Source of the DNA: Propionivibrio sp.
GTDB lineage: Bacteria > Pseudomonadota > Gammaproteobacteria > Burkholderiales > Rhodocyclaceae
Direction of reading: 5' to 3'
Assembly: GCF_017995515.1 (NCBI RefSeq)
Contig: NZ_JAGOIT010000037.1
Coordinates: forward strand, 1 to 32,311
DNA length: 32,311 bases
Part shown: in pieces, positions 18,104-26,597 of the stretch
How the letters are laid out: every line of letters starts with the position of its first letter
Numbering within the stretch: position 1 is the first letter of the stretch
Translations under genes and position numbers: made by a program
The notes under the pieces: model-generated
What the model saw: the letters and a program-made list of their open reading frames with translations, nothing else
Database searches by the model: none
What the model was told of the DNA's origin: nothing

Positions 18104-19525
18104 ATGGCTAACGATGTCGTCGTCGTGCTCGATTGCGGAGCGACCAATGTCCGCGCGATCGCGGTCGATACCCAAGGAAAAATCGTCGCCAAGGGCGTGT
18201 TGCCCAACGCGACGCAGCCGGCGGCCGAGAACGGCGCCTGGCATATCTGGTCGCTCGACGAGATCCTCGGCAAGTTCGCGCAGTGCTGCGCGGCGATTAC
18301 CGGGCAACTGGCGGCCGAAGAACGTCGCGTCGTCGGCGTCACCGTCACGACCTTCGGCGTCGACGGCGCACCGGTCGACGCCAGAGGTTCGCTGCTCTAC
18401 CCGATCATCAGCTGGAAATGCCCGCGCACGGCCGCGGTCATGGCGAACATCCGCAAGTACTTCGATCCGGCGCGCCTGCAACAGATTTCAGGTGTCGGGC
18501 ATTTCACGTTCAACACGCTCTACAAGTTCATCTGGCTGCGCGAGAATCGTCCGGACGTTCTCGAAAAGACGGCGCACTGGCTGTTCATCTCGTCCCTGAT
18601 CAACCATCGCCTGACCGGCGTCTTTTCGACCGACCGCACGATGGCGGGAACGAGCCAGATGTTTGATCTGGCGCGGGACGAGTTCAGTGAAGACATCCTC
18701 GGCAAGGTCGGCATCGCGAAGTCGATTTTTCCGAAGATCGTCAATCCGGGCGAGGTGATCGGCCAGCTGCACGCTGACGCCGCGCAACTCCTCGGACTGC
18801 CGGCCGGCATCCCGGTGACCTCCGCCGGGCACGATACGCAGTTCGCCCTCTTCGGGTCCGGCGCCGGCATGAACCAGCCCGTGCTCTCGTCGGGGACGTG
18901 GGAAATCCTCATGGCGCGTACGGCGCAGGTCGACACCGTCTCGTTGTCAGGCTTTGCCGAGTCCACCTGCGAACTTGATTCCGCGTCCGGCCTGTACAAC
19001 CCCGGCCTGCAATGGCTGGCCTCCGGCGTGCTCGAGTGGGTGAAGGAGATGTGCTGGAAGGGTGCCAATCCAGGCGAGGTCTACGCGCAGATGATCGCCG
19101 AGGCGAACGCCGTGGCGGCGGGTTGCGACGGGGTGAGGATGGTACCGGACCTCCTTGTCGGCGGCGGCGGTGTCGGCGGTGGCGCGTTCAGCGGACTGTC
19201 GATCAATACCTCGCGCGGCCATCTCTACCGCGCGACGTTGGAGGCGCTGTCGGCCAAGCTCGCGCATCAGCTGCACGAACTGGAACGCATCTGCGGCTTC
19301 AAGGCCGAGGAGCTGATCCTCGTCGGCGGCGGCTCGAAGAATCGTCTGTGGAACCAGATCAAGGCCGACGCGTTGAAGATCCCGGTGCGCGTCGTCGCCG
19401 AGAACGAGATGACCGTGCTCGGTGCCGCCCTCTATGGATTCTGCGGTCTGGGCTACTACCCGACGCCCCAAGCGGCGAGCGCGGTCGTCTCCCACGACTA
19501 TCAGGTTTATCACCCGGCCTCCTGA
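18104..19525 (+). CDS. fucK: L-fuculokinase
   Basis: This 473-residue FGGY-family kinase closely follows E. coli FucK over its length. Shared segments include [14 protein letters not shown] (residues 8-21), [68 protein letters not shown] and LVGGGS. It phosphorylates L-fuculose to L-fuculose 1-phosphate in the cytoplasm. GGAG lies before the ATG. The protein ends VYHPAS, a few residues before the end I recall for E. coli FucK, and the stop codon coincides with the first bases of a repeat element. Fucose isomerase and fuculose-1-phosphate aldolase are not in the window. Confidence 0.93.
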   Translation: MANDVVVVLDCGATNVRAIAVDTQGKIVAKGVLPNATQPAAENGAWHIWSLDEILGKFAQCCAAITGQLAAEERRVVGVTVTTFGVDGAPVDARGSLLYPIISWKCPRTAAVMANIRKYFDPARLQQISGVGHFTFNTLYKFIWLRENRPDVLEKTAHWLFISSLINHRLTGVFSTDRTMAGTSQMFDLARDEFSEDILGKVGIAKSIFPKIVNPGEVIGQLHADAAQLLGLPAGIPVTSAGHDTQFALFGSGAGMNQPVLSSGTWEILMARTAQVDTVSLSGFAESTCELDSASGLYNPGLQWLASGVLEWVKEMCWKGANPGEVYAQMIAEANAVAAGCDGVRMVPDLLVGGGGVGGGAFSGLSINTSRGHLYRATLEALSAKLAHQLHELERICGFKAEELILVGGGSKNRLWNQIKADALKIPVRVVAENEMTVLGAALYGFCGLGYYPTPQAASAVVSHDYQVYHPAS

Positions 19526-19687
19526 GCGGTTGTGAATAACTGCTGAAACACCGACCACAGAGTCACGGAGACGCAGAGTTTTCGCAGAGAAGACCATTGG
19601 AAACAGTGTTTTTCCTCTGTGTTTCCTCTGCGCCTCCGCGCCTCTGCGCCTCTGCGGTGAGTTTTGAATTTCTTCACTGACTCTGAG
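19523..19687. repeat. Palindromic 'CACAGAG' repeat element, copy 1
   Basis: A 165-bp element begins TGAGCGGTTGTGAA, whose TGA is the fucK stop codon, and ends TTCACTGACTCTGAG. The interior is an imperfect inverted repeat: ACCACAGAGTCACGGAGACG on the left against CTCTGCGCCTCTGCGGT on the right. It is related to copies at 22395-22558 and 26302-26486. It contains no ORF of note. Its long imperfect palindrome and ends suggest a MITE- or REP-like non-autonomous element. Confidence 0.8.
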
Positions 19688-19789
19688 CCGATTCGGCGTT
19701 TGGGAACGAGGGCTGGCATGCGTCCAGCCTTAGGGTAGTCTTGTCGGGCCGTTACGAACCCGGCGGCTCACAGGCAAAGGAGAAGCGAG

Positions 19790-21412
19790 ATGAAACTGAC
19801 CATATCCCGCCAACTGACCTTGATGGCAGTGCTCTCGCTGGTCATCCTGTTGGTTGTCGGTATCATCGGTAACCGGGTCGCGCACTCGATCGGCGAGGCC
19901 GTCGAATACAGCGAGAAGAACACGGTTCCGGCGGTCGAGGCGATCGCCTTGATGCAGAAGACCTTCCTCGAGATCCGCGTCGCCGTGCTCGGGCACATGA
20001 CCACGTGGGACGATGACGAGAAGAAGGCTTACGACAAGCGGATCGCCGATGCCCGGCAGCTCTTTGCGACGACGCTCGACGCCTACGCGACGCTGGCGGC
20101 CAACAGCGACGATACGGATCGCCAGATGCTGGAGGCGGACCGCCAGGCCTACACGGCGTACCTCGCGTCGGTGGAACAGGTGCTCCGGAAGTCCCGCGAC
20201 AGCCAGAACACGGACGCCAAGGAGCTCTTCGTTCAGGGCAGACCGCTTATCGACGCGCTTGAGAAGCACTTGGTCGAGCACACCGATTACTCGAAGAAGC
20301 TCGCATCCGCACAACGGGAAAAGGCCAACGCCGCGTTGGCCAGCGGTAATTGGCTCTCGCTCGTCTCCATTGCGTTCGGCGCACTCGTGCTCGGTGGTTT
20401 CAGCTTTGCCCTCAGACGCAGCATCAGCGGCGGTCTCGCACGCATGGAGCACGCCGTCGCGCGCGTCGAATCCGAACTCGACCTGACGGCGCGCGTCGAC
20501 CTGCGCAGCGACGACGAGATCGGCAAGATGGGCGCGGCGCTGAACCGCCTGCTCGAACGTTTGCAGGGAAACCTGCAGAGCGTCGCCCGTGCCGCGGCGC
20601 AGGTCGCGCAGTCGGCCGAGACGATGTCGGACGCGTCGAGGCAGGTCGCCGACACGTCGGAAGCGCAGAGTGCCGCCGCCTCGGAAATGGCGGCGAGCAT
20701 GGAAGAACTGACCGTCAGCATCAATCAGGTCGGCGACCGCGCGACGCGTACGCGCGAGCGTGTGTCCAGCGCCGGTAATCTGGCGACCGAGGGCGAGAAC
20801 GTCGTCGTCGAAGCCGTCGGCGACATCGACACGATCGCCGCGTCGGTTTCCGCCTCGGCCGACATCATCAACAAGCTTGAAACGCAGAGCCAGAAGATCG
20901 CTACCGTCGTTGGCGTCATCAAGGACGTCGCCGACCAGACCAATCTGCTGGCGCTGAATGCAGCGATCGAAGCGGCGCGTGCCGGCGAGCAGGGGCGCGG
21001 CTTCGCTGTCGTGGCGGATGAAGTGCGCAAGCTCGCCGAGCGTACCGAGAAATCGACGCACGAGATCACCGAGACGATCGCTGCCATGCGCGCCGGCGCA
21101 CAGGACGCCTCGGCCAGCATGCACGGTGCCGTCGATCAGGTGGCGGCGAGCGTCGCGCGCGCGGGCGGCGCCTGCAACCTCATCCGGCAGATCGGCGAGG
21201 GCTCGCGCGAGGCGGCCGGCATGGTCGGCGAGATTACCGACGCGATCCACGAACAGAGTTCGGCCAGCACCGCCGTCGCCCAATCGGTCGAGCGTATCGC
21301 GCAGATGGCCGAGCAGAGCACCGGGGCGGCGCGCGCGAGCGCGATGACGGCACAACAGCTCAACGCGTTGGCGCGCGAGATGCGAACTATTACGGATCAG
21401 TATAGGCTCTAG
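19790..21412 (+). CDS. Methyl-accepting chemotaxis protein (MCP2), fucose module
   Basis: This 540-residue chemoreceptor starts at an ATG preceded by AAAGGAGAAG. It has TM1 about residues 9-27, a helical periplasmic sensor of about 160 residues, TM2 about 187-207, HAMP about 208-260, and a cytoplasmic coiled coil with the conserved tip [20 protein letters not shown] followed by [17 protein letters not shown]. No CheR-binding pentapeptide is present at the C-terminus (ITDQYRL). A binding-protein gene follows 40 bp downstream on the same strand. A receptor next to a dedicated binding protein recalls E. coli Trg, which senses ribose and galactose through RbsB and MglB. MCP2 is more diverged from MCP1 and MCP3 than those two are from each other. 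Confidence 0.93.
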   Translation: MKLTISRQLTLMAVLSLVILLVVGIIGNRVAHSIGEAVEYSEKNTVPAVEAIALMQKTFLEIRVAVLGHMTTWDDDEKKAYDKRIADARQLFATTLDAYATLAANSDDTDRQMLEADRQAYTAYLASVEQVLRKSRDSQNTDAKELFVQGRPLIDALEKHLVEHTDYSKKLASAQREKANAALASGNWLSLVSIAFGALVLGGFSFALRRSISGGLARMEHAVARVESELDLTARVDLRSDDEIGKMGAALNRLLERLQGNLQSVARAAAQVAQSAETMSDASRQVADTSEAQSAAASEMAASMEELTVSINQVGDRATRTRERVSSAGNLATEGENVVVEAVGDIDTIAASVSASADIINKLETQSQKIATVVGVIKDVADQTNLLALNAAIEAARAGEQGRGFAVVADEVRKLAERTEKSTHEITETIAAMRAGAQDASASMHGAVDQVAASVARAGGACNLIRQIGEGSREAAGMVGEITDAIHEQSSASTAVAQSVERIAQMAEQSTGAARASAMTAQQLNALAREMRTITDQYRL

Positions 21413-21452
21413 GGTTTGTAGCAATGAGTGTCCAACTAAAGGGAGCAATCTG

Positions 21453-22397
21453 ATGAGCATGGGAAAAGCAATAGTGGGTGGTGCTGTCGTTGTAGCCGCC
21501 GGTGTGGCGGCTTACTTCGCCTTCATGGCGAATCGTGAGGTGTACATTCCGATCGTCTCGAAGGGTTCGCAGCATCAGTTCTGGCAAGCGGTGAAGGCCG
21601 GCGCCGAGCAGGCGGCCAAGGACTTCGACGTCAGGATCACCTTTGAAGGTCCGGAAAACGAGACCATGATCGACAAGCAGACCGAGATGCTGAAGAGCGC
21701 GCTCGCCAACAAACCGGCCGCGCTGGCGCTGGCCGCGCTGGACAGCAGGGCGGCGACGCCGATGCTGGTCGATGCGCACTACAAGAAGCTCCCGGTCATT
21801 GCCTTTGATTCCGGCGTCGATAGCGTCATCCCGCGCACCACGGCGACCACCGACAACTTCGCCGCTGCGGGCCTCGCCGCCGACAAGATGGCCGAGCTGA
21901 TCGGCAAGTCCGGCGAGGTCGCTGTCGTCGTGCATGACGACCACAGCCGTACCGGCATCGACCGGCGCGATGGCTTCGTCAAGCGCATGAAGGCCTACCA
22001 CGACATCAAGGTCGTCAGTGTCCAGTACGGCGGCGGAGACAAGGCGAAGTCGGCCGAGATCACCAAGGCCATTCTCGAGCAGTACCCGGACATCAAGGGC
22101 ATCTTCGGCGCCAACGAAGGCTCGGCGATCGGCGTGCTGAACGCTATGAAGGAGATGCAGAAGAAGATCGTCATCGTCGGCTACGACTCGGGCAAGGAGC
22201 AGAAGGCCGCGGTGGCGAGCGGCGAAATGGCCGGCGCCATCTCGCAGAACCCGGTCGGCATGGGCTACAAGACGGTGGAAGCGGCGGTCAGGGCGATCAA
22301 GGGCGAACAGTTGCCGAAAGTCATCGACACCGGCTTCTACTGGTGGGACAAGAACAACATGAACGACCCGAAGATCGCCGCCGTCCTCTACGACTGA
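21453..22397 (+). CDS. Second sugar-binding protein (RbsB family) with membrane-anchor-like N-terminus
   Basis: A 314-residue protein from ATG 21453 with GGGAG 7 bp upstream. From residue 29 onward it parallels the transporter binding protein at 16920-17870 almost block for block: SKGSQHQFWQAVKAG, FDSGVDS, RTGIDRRDGF, FGANEGSAIG, GYDSGK and the ending WDKNNMNDPKIAAVLYD. Its N-terminus differs. MSMGK is followed by a hydrophobic stretch (about residues 6-25) with a weak basic region and no clear AxA cleavage site, so it may remain tethered to the inner membrane. It lies 40 bp after MCP2, with no ATPase or permease beside it. I infer a role in chemotaxis signalling or as an alternative transporter subunit. 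Confidence 0.88.
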   Translation: MSMGKAIVGGAVVVAAGVAAYFAFMANREVYIPIVSKGSQHQFWQAVKAGAEQAAKDFDVRITFEGPENETMIDKQTEMLKSALANKPAALALAALDSRAATPMLVDAHYKKLPVIAFDSGVDSVIPRTTATTDNFAAAGLAADKMAELIGKSGEVAVVVHDDHSRTGIDRRDGFVKRMKAYHDIKVVSVQYGGGDKAKSAEITKAILEQYPDIKGIFGANEGSAIGVLNAMKEMQKKIVIVGYDSGKEQKAAVASGEMAGAISQNPVGMGYKTVEAAVRAIKGEQLPKVIDTGFYWWDKNNMNDPKIAAVLYD

Positions 22398-22558
22398 GAG
22401 GTTGTGAAAGTACCGATATCCCTACCACAGAGTCACAGAGACGCAGAGACGCAGAGTTTTTCGCAGAGAAAACCTTTTGAAATAGTGGATTTCCTCTGTG
22501 TTTTCTCTGTGCCTCCGTGCCTCTGCGGTGGATTTCGAATTTCTTCATAGACTCTGAG
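22395..22558. repeat. Palindromic 'CACAGAG' repeat element, copy 2
   Basis: A 164-bp element begins TGAGAGGTTGTGAA, with the TGA being the stop of the second binding-protein gene, and ends TTCATAGACTCTGAG. The left arm ACCACAGAGTCACAGAGACG pairs imperfectly with the right arm (CTCTGTGCCTCCGTGCCTCT...GCGGT). Extra GACGCAGA units show slippage-type variation relative to copy 1. Confidence 0.8.
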
Positions 22559-22619
22559 ATCACGCGACCGGCCCCGCCGTGGCGGGGCAACCGATCAACC
22601 TCATCCATGGAAGACTGAA

Positions 22620-23054
22620 ATGCTCAAAGGAATTTCTCCTGCAATTTCCCCCGAACTCCTGAAGGTGCTCTCCGAGATGGGCCACGGCGACGAGATCGTC
22701 TTCGCCGACGCGCATTTCCCCGGCCACAGCATGAACAGCCGTGTCCTGCGCGCCGATGGCGTCGGCGTCGATACATTGCTCAAGGGCCTGATTCCCCTGT
22801 TCGAGCTCGACAGCTATGCGCCGCCGCTCGTCATGATGGCGGCAGTGGCCGGCGACGAGCTCGATCCGAGCGTCGAGGCGCGCTACCGCAAGGCGCTGTT
22901 TGGCGACGCACCGGGCCTGTCGATCGAGCGCATCGACCGCTTCGCCTTCTACGATCGCGCACAAGCGGCATTTGCCGTGGTGATGACGAGCGAGATGGCC
23001 AAGTACGGCAACATCCTGCTGAAAAAAGGGGTGACACCACCTTTCGTCGGCTGA
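22620..23054 (+). CDS. fucU: L-fucose mutarotase
   Basis: A 144-residue RbsD/FucU-family protein that closely follows E. coli Fuc[38 protein letters not shown] (catalytic His region), [32 protein letters not shown] and [13 protein letters not shown]. It interconverts alpha- and beta-L-fucopyranose so that the isomerase and transporter receive the right anomer. It lies 61 bp after repeat copy 2. With fucK it gives the strongest evidence that this module handles L-fucose or a related sugar. Confidence 0.95.
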   Translation: MLKGISPAISPELLKVLSEMGHGDEIVFADAHFPGHSMNSRVLRADGVGVDTLLKGLIPLFELDSYAPPLVMMAAVAGDELDPSVEARYRKALFGDAPGLSIERIDRFAFYDRAQAAFAVVMTSEMAKYGNILLKKGVTPPFVG

Positions 23055-23083
23055 ATTTTAATCAGGCGAGGTCATGTTTGAAG

Positions 23084-23142
23084 ACCGTTCGCCCTGAGCT
23101 TGTCGAAGGGTAACGGGCTTCGACGGGCTCGGCCCGAACGGT
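23084..23142. repeat. REP-like palindrome between fucU and pta
   Basis: ACCGTTCGCCCTGAGCTTGT at the left pairs imperfectly with GGGCTCGGCCCGAACGGT at the right, with TCGAAG/CTTCGA inside. This matches a repeat type ('CCCTGAGCTTGTCGAAGG') that I recall as widespread between genes of beta- and gammaproteobacteria. A large hairpin is expected in RNA on either strand. Confidence 0.8.
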
Positions 23143-23208
23143 GGTTGAGACATTGTCGTGCCAGATCAATAATCACTGGCGGAACCGTTGATCCAAGGGG
23201 ATGACTGC

Positions 23209-25266
23209 ATGAGACGAAAGAACGCACAGGCTTTTCTGATCATCCCCGCGCGCAAGGCCGTCGGGCTCACCTCGGTTGCGCTCGGGCTGGTGCGCACCTT
23301 GCAGCGGCTCGGCATCGAAGCCGGCTTCGTCAAGCCGATCGCCGAGGAGACGCCGGACCGCTCCGGCTACTTCGCCCGCCAGATCTTCCAGATGCAGGTG
23401 CCTGAAGCGCTCCTCCTGCAAGCGACTGCCGAGCGTATCGCCGCCAACCAGACGAGCGAACTGCTCGAAGAAATCGTCGGTTTGTGCATGAAGGCGGGCG
23501 AAGCCGCCGACGTGCTCATCATCGAGGGGCTGCATGCCGACGAGTCGCATTCCTTCATCTCGCAGATCAACGTCGACATTGCGCGCAGCCTCAACGCCGA
23601 GGTGATTGTCGTCGCCGACGCGTCGCTGGAGAGCGCGTTCGCTGACCTGCGCCTGGCCATCGGCCAGTTCCTGAACTCGGGCTGCAAGGTGGCCGGTGTC
23701 GTTTTCAACAAGGCCGCAGAGGATTTCGACGGCGCCGATGCGCAGCGCCGACTAGGGCGAACGCGGCTGTGGGGCGTGGTGCACGACAACCCGATCCTGC
23801 GCGCACCGCGCACCCTGGATGTCGCACAGCATCTCCGCGCCGAGATTGTCTCTGCCGGCGAGCTTGGTGTCCGCCGCGTGATTCAGACGGTGATAGCCGC
23901 GCGCTCGGTCGCGCCGTTCATCCCCGGCTTGCGGCCGGGAACGTTGGTGATCACCTCGGGCGAGCGTGACGACATCATCCTCGCTTCGGCGCTGGCTGCC
24001 AGTCGCGGCATCGAGCTGGCCGGTCTGCTCCTCGCTCACGACAGCAGGATCGCGCCGCAGGTGATGGAGCTCGCCGCGCCGGCGTTCAATACCGGCCTGC
24101 CCGTCCTGCGCACCGCCGACGACAGCTTCTCCATCGCGCGCCGGATCGGCCGCATATCGAGCGCCGTGCCGTGCGATGACATGGCGCGCATGAATGATGT
24201 GCTCGACAACGTCGCCGAACACCTTGATGCCGAGGTGATCTCGGCGTCCTTCTACCTGCCCGAACACACCAGGCTGTCGCCGCCGGCGTTCCGCTACCAG
24301 CTCATCCAGAAGGCGCGCGCGGCGAAGAAGCGCATCGTGCTGCCGGAAGGCGAGGAGCCGCGTACCGTGCGTGCCGCCGCTATCTGTGAGCAGAAAGGTA
24401 TCGCGCATTGCGTGCTGCTCGGCAAGCGCGAAGTGATCGAGACGGTCGCTACCTCGCAAGGCGTCACGCTCCCCGCCAGCCTCGAGATTCTCGACCCCGA
24501 CCTCATCCGCGCGAGTTACGTGGAGCCGATGGTCGAGCTGCGCAAGAGCAAGGGGCTGACCACCCAGCAGGCGGTCGCGCAGCTTGAAGATGCGGTGGTG
24601 CTGGGCACCATGATGCTCGCGGTGGGCGATGTCGATGGGCTTGTCTCCGGCGCGGTGCACACGACGGCGAGTACGGTCCGTCCGGCATTGCAGCTGATCA
24701 AGACTGCACCGGGATCGTCGATCGTCTCGTCAGTCTTCTTCATGCTGATGCCCGATCAGGTGCTCGTCTACGGCGACTGCGCGATCAACCCGGCGCCGAA
24801 TGCCGAACAGCTCGCCGAGATCGCCAAGCAGAGCGCGGACAGCGCGACGGCGTTCGGCCTCGTGCCCAAGGTCGCGATGATCAGCTACAGCACCGGCACG
24901 TCGGGGGCCGGGGAGGACGTCGAGAAAGTCCGCCGTGCCACCGAGATCGCGCAGCAACGATTCCCGGATCTCGTTCTCGACGGCCCGTTGCAGTACGATG
25001 CCGCGTCGGTTGCCGAGGTTGGGCGGCAGAAGGCGCCGAACAGCCAGGTGGCCGGGCAGGCGACCGTCTTCGTTTTTCCCGATCTCAACACCGGCAACAC
25101 GACCTACAAGGCGGTGCAGCGTAGCGCCAACGTGGTGTCCGTCGGGCCGATGCTGCAAGGGCTGCGCAAGCCGGTGAACGATCTGTCGCGCGGCGCGCTG
25201 GTTGACGACATCGTGTTCACCATTGCGCTCACGGCCATCCAGGCCATGACCGACAAGACCGCCTGA
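23209..25266 (+). CDS. pta: Phosphate acetyltransferase (full-length, BioD-like domain plus PTA domain)
   Basis: This 685-residue protein interconverts acetyl-CoA (often also propionyl-CoA) and acetyl phosphate. I take ATG 23209 because AAGGGGATG lies 8-9 bp upstream; an in-frame TTG at 23188 is less likely. Domains: an N-terminal P-loop/BioD-like domain (IIPARKAVGLTSVALGLV, residues about 10-27), a DRTGG-like middle region about 200-330, and the C-terminal PTA domain from about 355, with IVLPEGEEPRTV, GLVSGAVHTTASTVRPAL, SSVFFMLMP, VAMISYSTGTSGAG and FPDLNTGNTTYKAVQR. No acetate kinase gene is beside it. Within a deoxysugar module it may support acetate or propionate formation from sugar-derived acyl-CoA. 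Confidence 0.95.
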   Translation: MRRKNAQAFLIIPARKAVGLTSVALGLVRTLQRLGIEAGFVKPIAEETPDRSGYFARQIFQMQVPEALLLQATAERIAANQTSELLEEIVGLCMKAGEAADVLIIEGLHADESHSFISQINVDIARSLNAEVIVVADASLESAFADLRLAIGQFLNSGCKVAGVVFNKAAEDFDGADAQRRLGRTRLWGVVHDNPILRAPRTLDVAQHLRAEIVSAGELGVRRVIQTVIAARSVAPFIPGLRPGTLVITSGERDDIILASALAASRGIELAGLLLAHDSRIAPQVMELAAPAFNTGLPVLRTADDSFSIARRIGRISSAVPCDDMARMNDVLDNVAEHLDAEVISASFYLPEHTRLSPPAFRYQLIQKARAAKKRIVLPEGEEPRTVRAAAICEQKGIAHCVLLGKREVIETVATSQGVTLPASLEILDPDLIRASYVEPMVELRKSKGLTTQQAVAQLEDAVVLGTMMLAVGDVDGLVSGAVHTTASTVRPALQLIKTAPGSSIVSSVFFMLMPDQVLVYGDCAINPAPNAEQLAEIAKQSADSATAFGLVPKVAMISYSTGTSGAGEDVEKVRRATEIAQQRFPDLVLDGPLQYDAASVAEVGRQKAPNSQVAGQATVFVFPDLNTGNTTYKAVQRSANVVSVGPMLQGLRKPVNDLSRGALVDDIVFTIALTAIQAMTDKTA

Positions 25267-25377
25267 ACTCGCCGGACGCCGATCGCATCCTTGGTAAATC
25301 GGCCGGTCAGCGCCATTTTTGGCAGACAGGCGAAGGGGCGGGCTTGTGTTATCGGCTAGGCTGGCCGACACTGAAAA

Positions 25378-25396
25378 CGGGGTCAAAGAGACCCCG
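25378..25396 (+). other. Hairpin in the leader of the araC-like gene
   Basis: CGGGGTC-AAAGA-GACCCCG is a perfect 7-bp stem with a 5-nt loop, 50 bp upstream of the ATG at 25447. It has no T tract. It could be a leader structure or the remnant of a pta terminator. Confidence 0.4.
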
Positions 25397-25446
25397 GTTC
25401 GGCACCGACGGCGCCGAGGCGCCATGAAGTCTGAAGGTGGAGGGCC

Positions 25447-26304
25447 ATGCAAACACTGACGCGCGACGAGTATTTCCCGAACGATTCGGTCGTCTCGGTA
25501 CTGCCGCGATCGCCGCAAACGTATTTTCCCGAGCACGTGCATGAGTTCGACGAACTGGTGATCGTCCGCTCGGGCAGTGCCATGAACTACATCAACGGCA
25601 CCCCGTCGCCGATCTGCCGCGGCTCGGTCTTCCACGTGCGCGCCAATCAGACGCATTTCATGGACCGCCTCGACGACCTCTACCTGACCAATGTGCTGAT
25701 CCTTCCCTCGCGCTTCAAGCACGTAAACCAGGACACCGTCGCCAACCTGCTCGAACAGCACGCCGGCGCAGAGAACGACAGCTACGTCGTTGGCGGCTGC
25801 ACGCTGAAGCGGGTCGAAACACTGCTCAACCGCATCTCCGAAGAAACCGAAAACCGCCACAACTACTCCGAGCAGATGGTCGAACTTCTGATTACTCAGC
25901 TGATGATCGAACTCTGGCGCGGCCAGCCGGAAAACGCCACGCAGCAGGATGAAAAGGACGCGCGCCTGACCCGGTTGCTGCGCCATCTGAACGAGCATTT
26001 CCGTGACGAAATCGACTGGGAAAGCCTTGCCGAGAAGTTCGAGATTCCCCTGCGCACGCTGAGCCGCAAGATCGCCGACGTGACCGGCATGCCGCCCAAC
26101 AGCTACCTGCTGCGCGTGCGCCTGTGCCGCGCCATGCGCATGTTGAAGGAAACCGACAAGACGGTGACCGAGATCGCCTTCGCCTGCGGCTTCAACGACA
26201 GCAACTACTTCACCAGCCGCTTCCACCGCGAGATCGGCATGACGCCGTTGAAGTACCGGCGCAACGAGGAAAAGGCGAGCGGGGCGGGGCAGCGTTTCGC
26301 CTGA
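25447..26304 (+). CDS. AraC-family activator, RhaS/RhaR-like
   Basis: This 285-residue regulator has an N-terminal cupin sensor domain and a C-terminal AraC DNA-binding domain. The N-terminus resembles E. coli RhaS: DEYFPND, PQTYFPEHVHEFDELVIVR (residues 23-41) and LYLTNVLI. Two helix-turn-helix motifs lie at about 190-215 (IDWESLAEKFEIPLRTLSRK) and 238-262 (TVTEIAFACGFNDSNYFTSR). RhaS and RhaR bind L-rhamnose and activate rhamnose genes. It converges with the rhamnose operon at 26598-32288, so control of that operon, and perhaps of the fucose genes, is likely. The exact orthology (RhaS or RhaR) is unresolved. Its stop codon overlaps repeat copy 3. Confidence 0.88.
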   Translation: MQTLTRDEYFPNDSVVSVLPRSPQTYFPEHVHEFDELVIVRSGSAMNYINGTPSPICRGSVFHVRANQTHFMDRLDDLYLTNVLILPSRFKHVNQDTVANLLEQHAGAENDSYVVGGCTLKRVETLLNRISEETENRHNYSEQMVELLITQLMIELWRGQPENATQQDEKDARLTRLLRHLNEHFRDEIDWESLAEKFEIPLRTLSRKIADVTGMPPNSYLLRVRLCRAMRMLKETDKTVTEIAFACGFNDSNYFTSRFHREIGMTPLKYRRNEEKASGAGQRFA

Positions 26305-26486
26305 GAGGTCGTGAACAAATGCCGAAACATCCACCACAGAGATGCCCCGCAGGAAATCCCCTTGGGGGACACAGAGACGCAGAATTTTCGCGGAGAAAAT
26401 CTTTGGTAACGGTAGTTTTTCTCTGCGTTTCCTCTGTGCCTCTGCGCCTTTGTGGTGGGTTTTGAGTTTTTTTCACAGACTCTGAC
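26302..26486. repeat. Palindromic 'CACAGAG' repeat element, copy 3, with internal insert
   Basis: The element begins TGAGAGGTCGTGAA at the stop codon of the araC-like gene and ends TTCACAGACTCTGA. Relative to copy 1 it carries about 27 extra bases after ACCACAGAG; these include CCCC...GGGG complementarity (about 26344-26370). The arms CACCACAGAG and CTTTGTGGTGGG pair across the element. Confidence 0.78.
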
Positions 26487-26497
26487 CCAAACAAACT

Positions 26498-26580
26498 CAC
26501 CGCAAAGGCGCAGAGATCGCAAAGCAAGCAGCGCTTTGTTTTCTTTGCGAACCTTCGCGTTCTTTGCGCCTTTGCGTTGC
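26498..26580. repeat. Second palindromic module ('CGCAAAGGCGCAGAG' type) adjoining copy 3
   Basis: CACCGCAAAGGCGCAGAG at about 26499-26516 pairs with CTTTGCGCCTTTGCGTTG at about 26563-26580. A GC-containing centre (AGCAAGCAGCGCTTTG) carries further CAAAG/CTTTG complementarity. It resembles the neighbouring element in style but not base for base. It fills the gap between the converging araC-like and MCP3 genes and may serve both as a transcription end. Confidence 0.65.
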
Positions 26581-26597
26581 AGCCCGGGTTTTTCGGG

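Noticed and set aside
18104..19525. The FGGY kinase as the missing inositol kinase IolC
   Set aside because: IolC belongs to the PfkB/ribokinase family; this protein follows FucK segment by segment and is FGGY type.
19730..21460. A 576-codon minus-strand frame opposite MCP2
   Set aside because: It mirrors the MCP coding sequence and lacks any domain; similar mirror frames occur opposite MCP1 and MCP3.
23188..23208. A TTG start for pta at 23188
   Set aside because: The ATG at 23209 has AAGGGGATG at proper spacing; the extra seven residues are not expected in the family.
24730..26337. A 535-codon minus-strand frame spanning the pta end and the araC-like gene
   Set aside because: It is antisense to both genes and crosses their intergenic region without a plausible start signal; composition is that of a shadow frame.
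26302..26580. The repeated CACAGAG/CGCAGAG units as a CRISPR array
   Set aside because: The units are not separated by regular unique spacers; they form arms of an imperfect palindrome.
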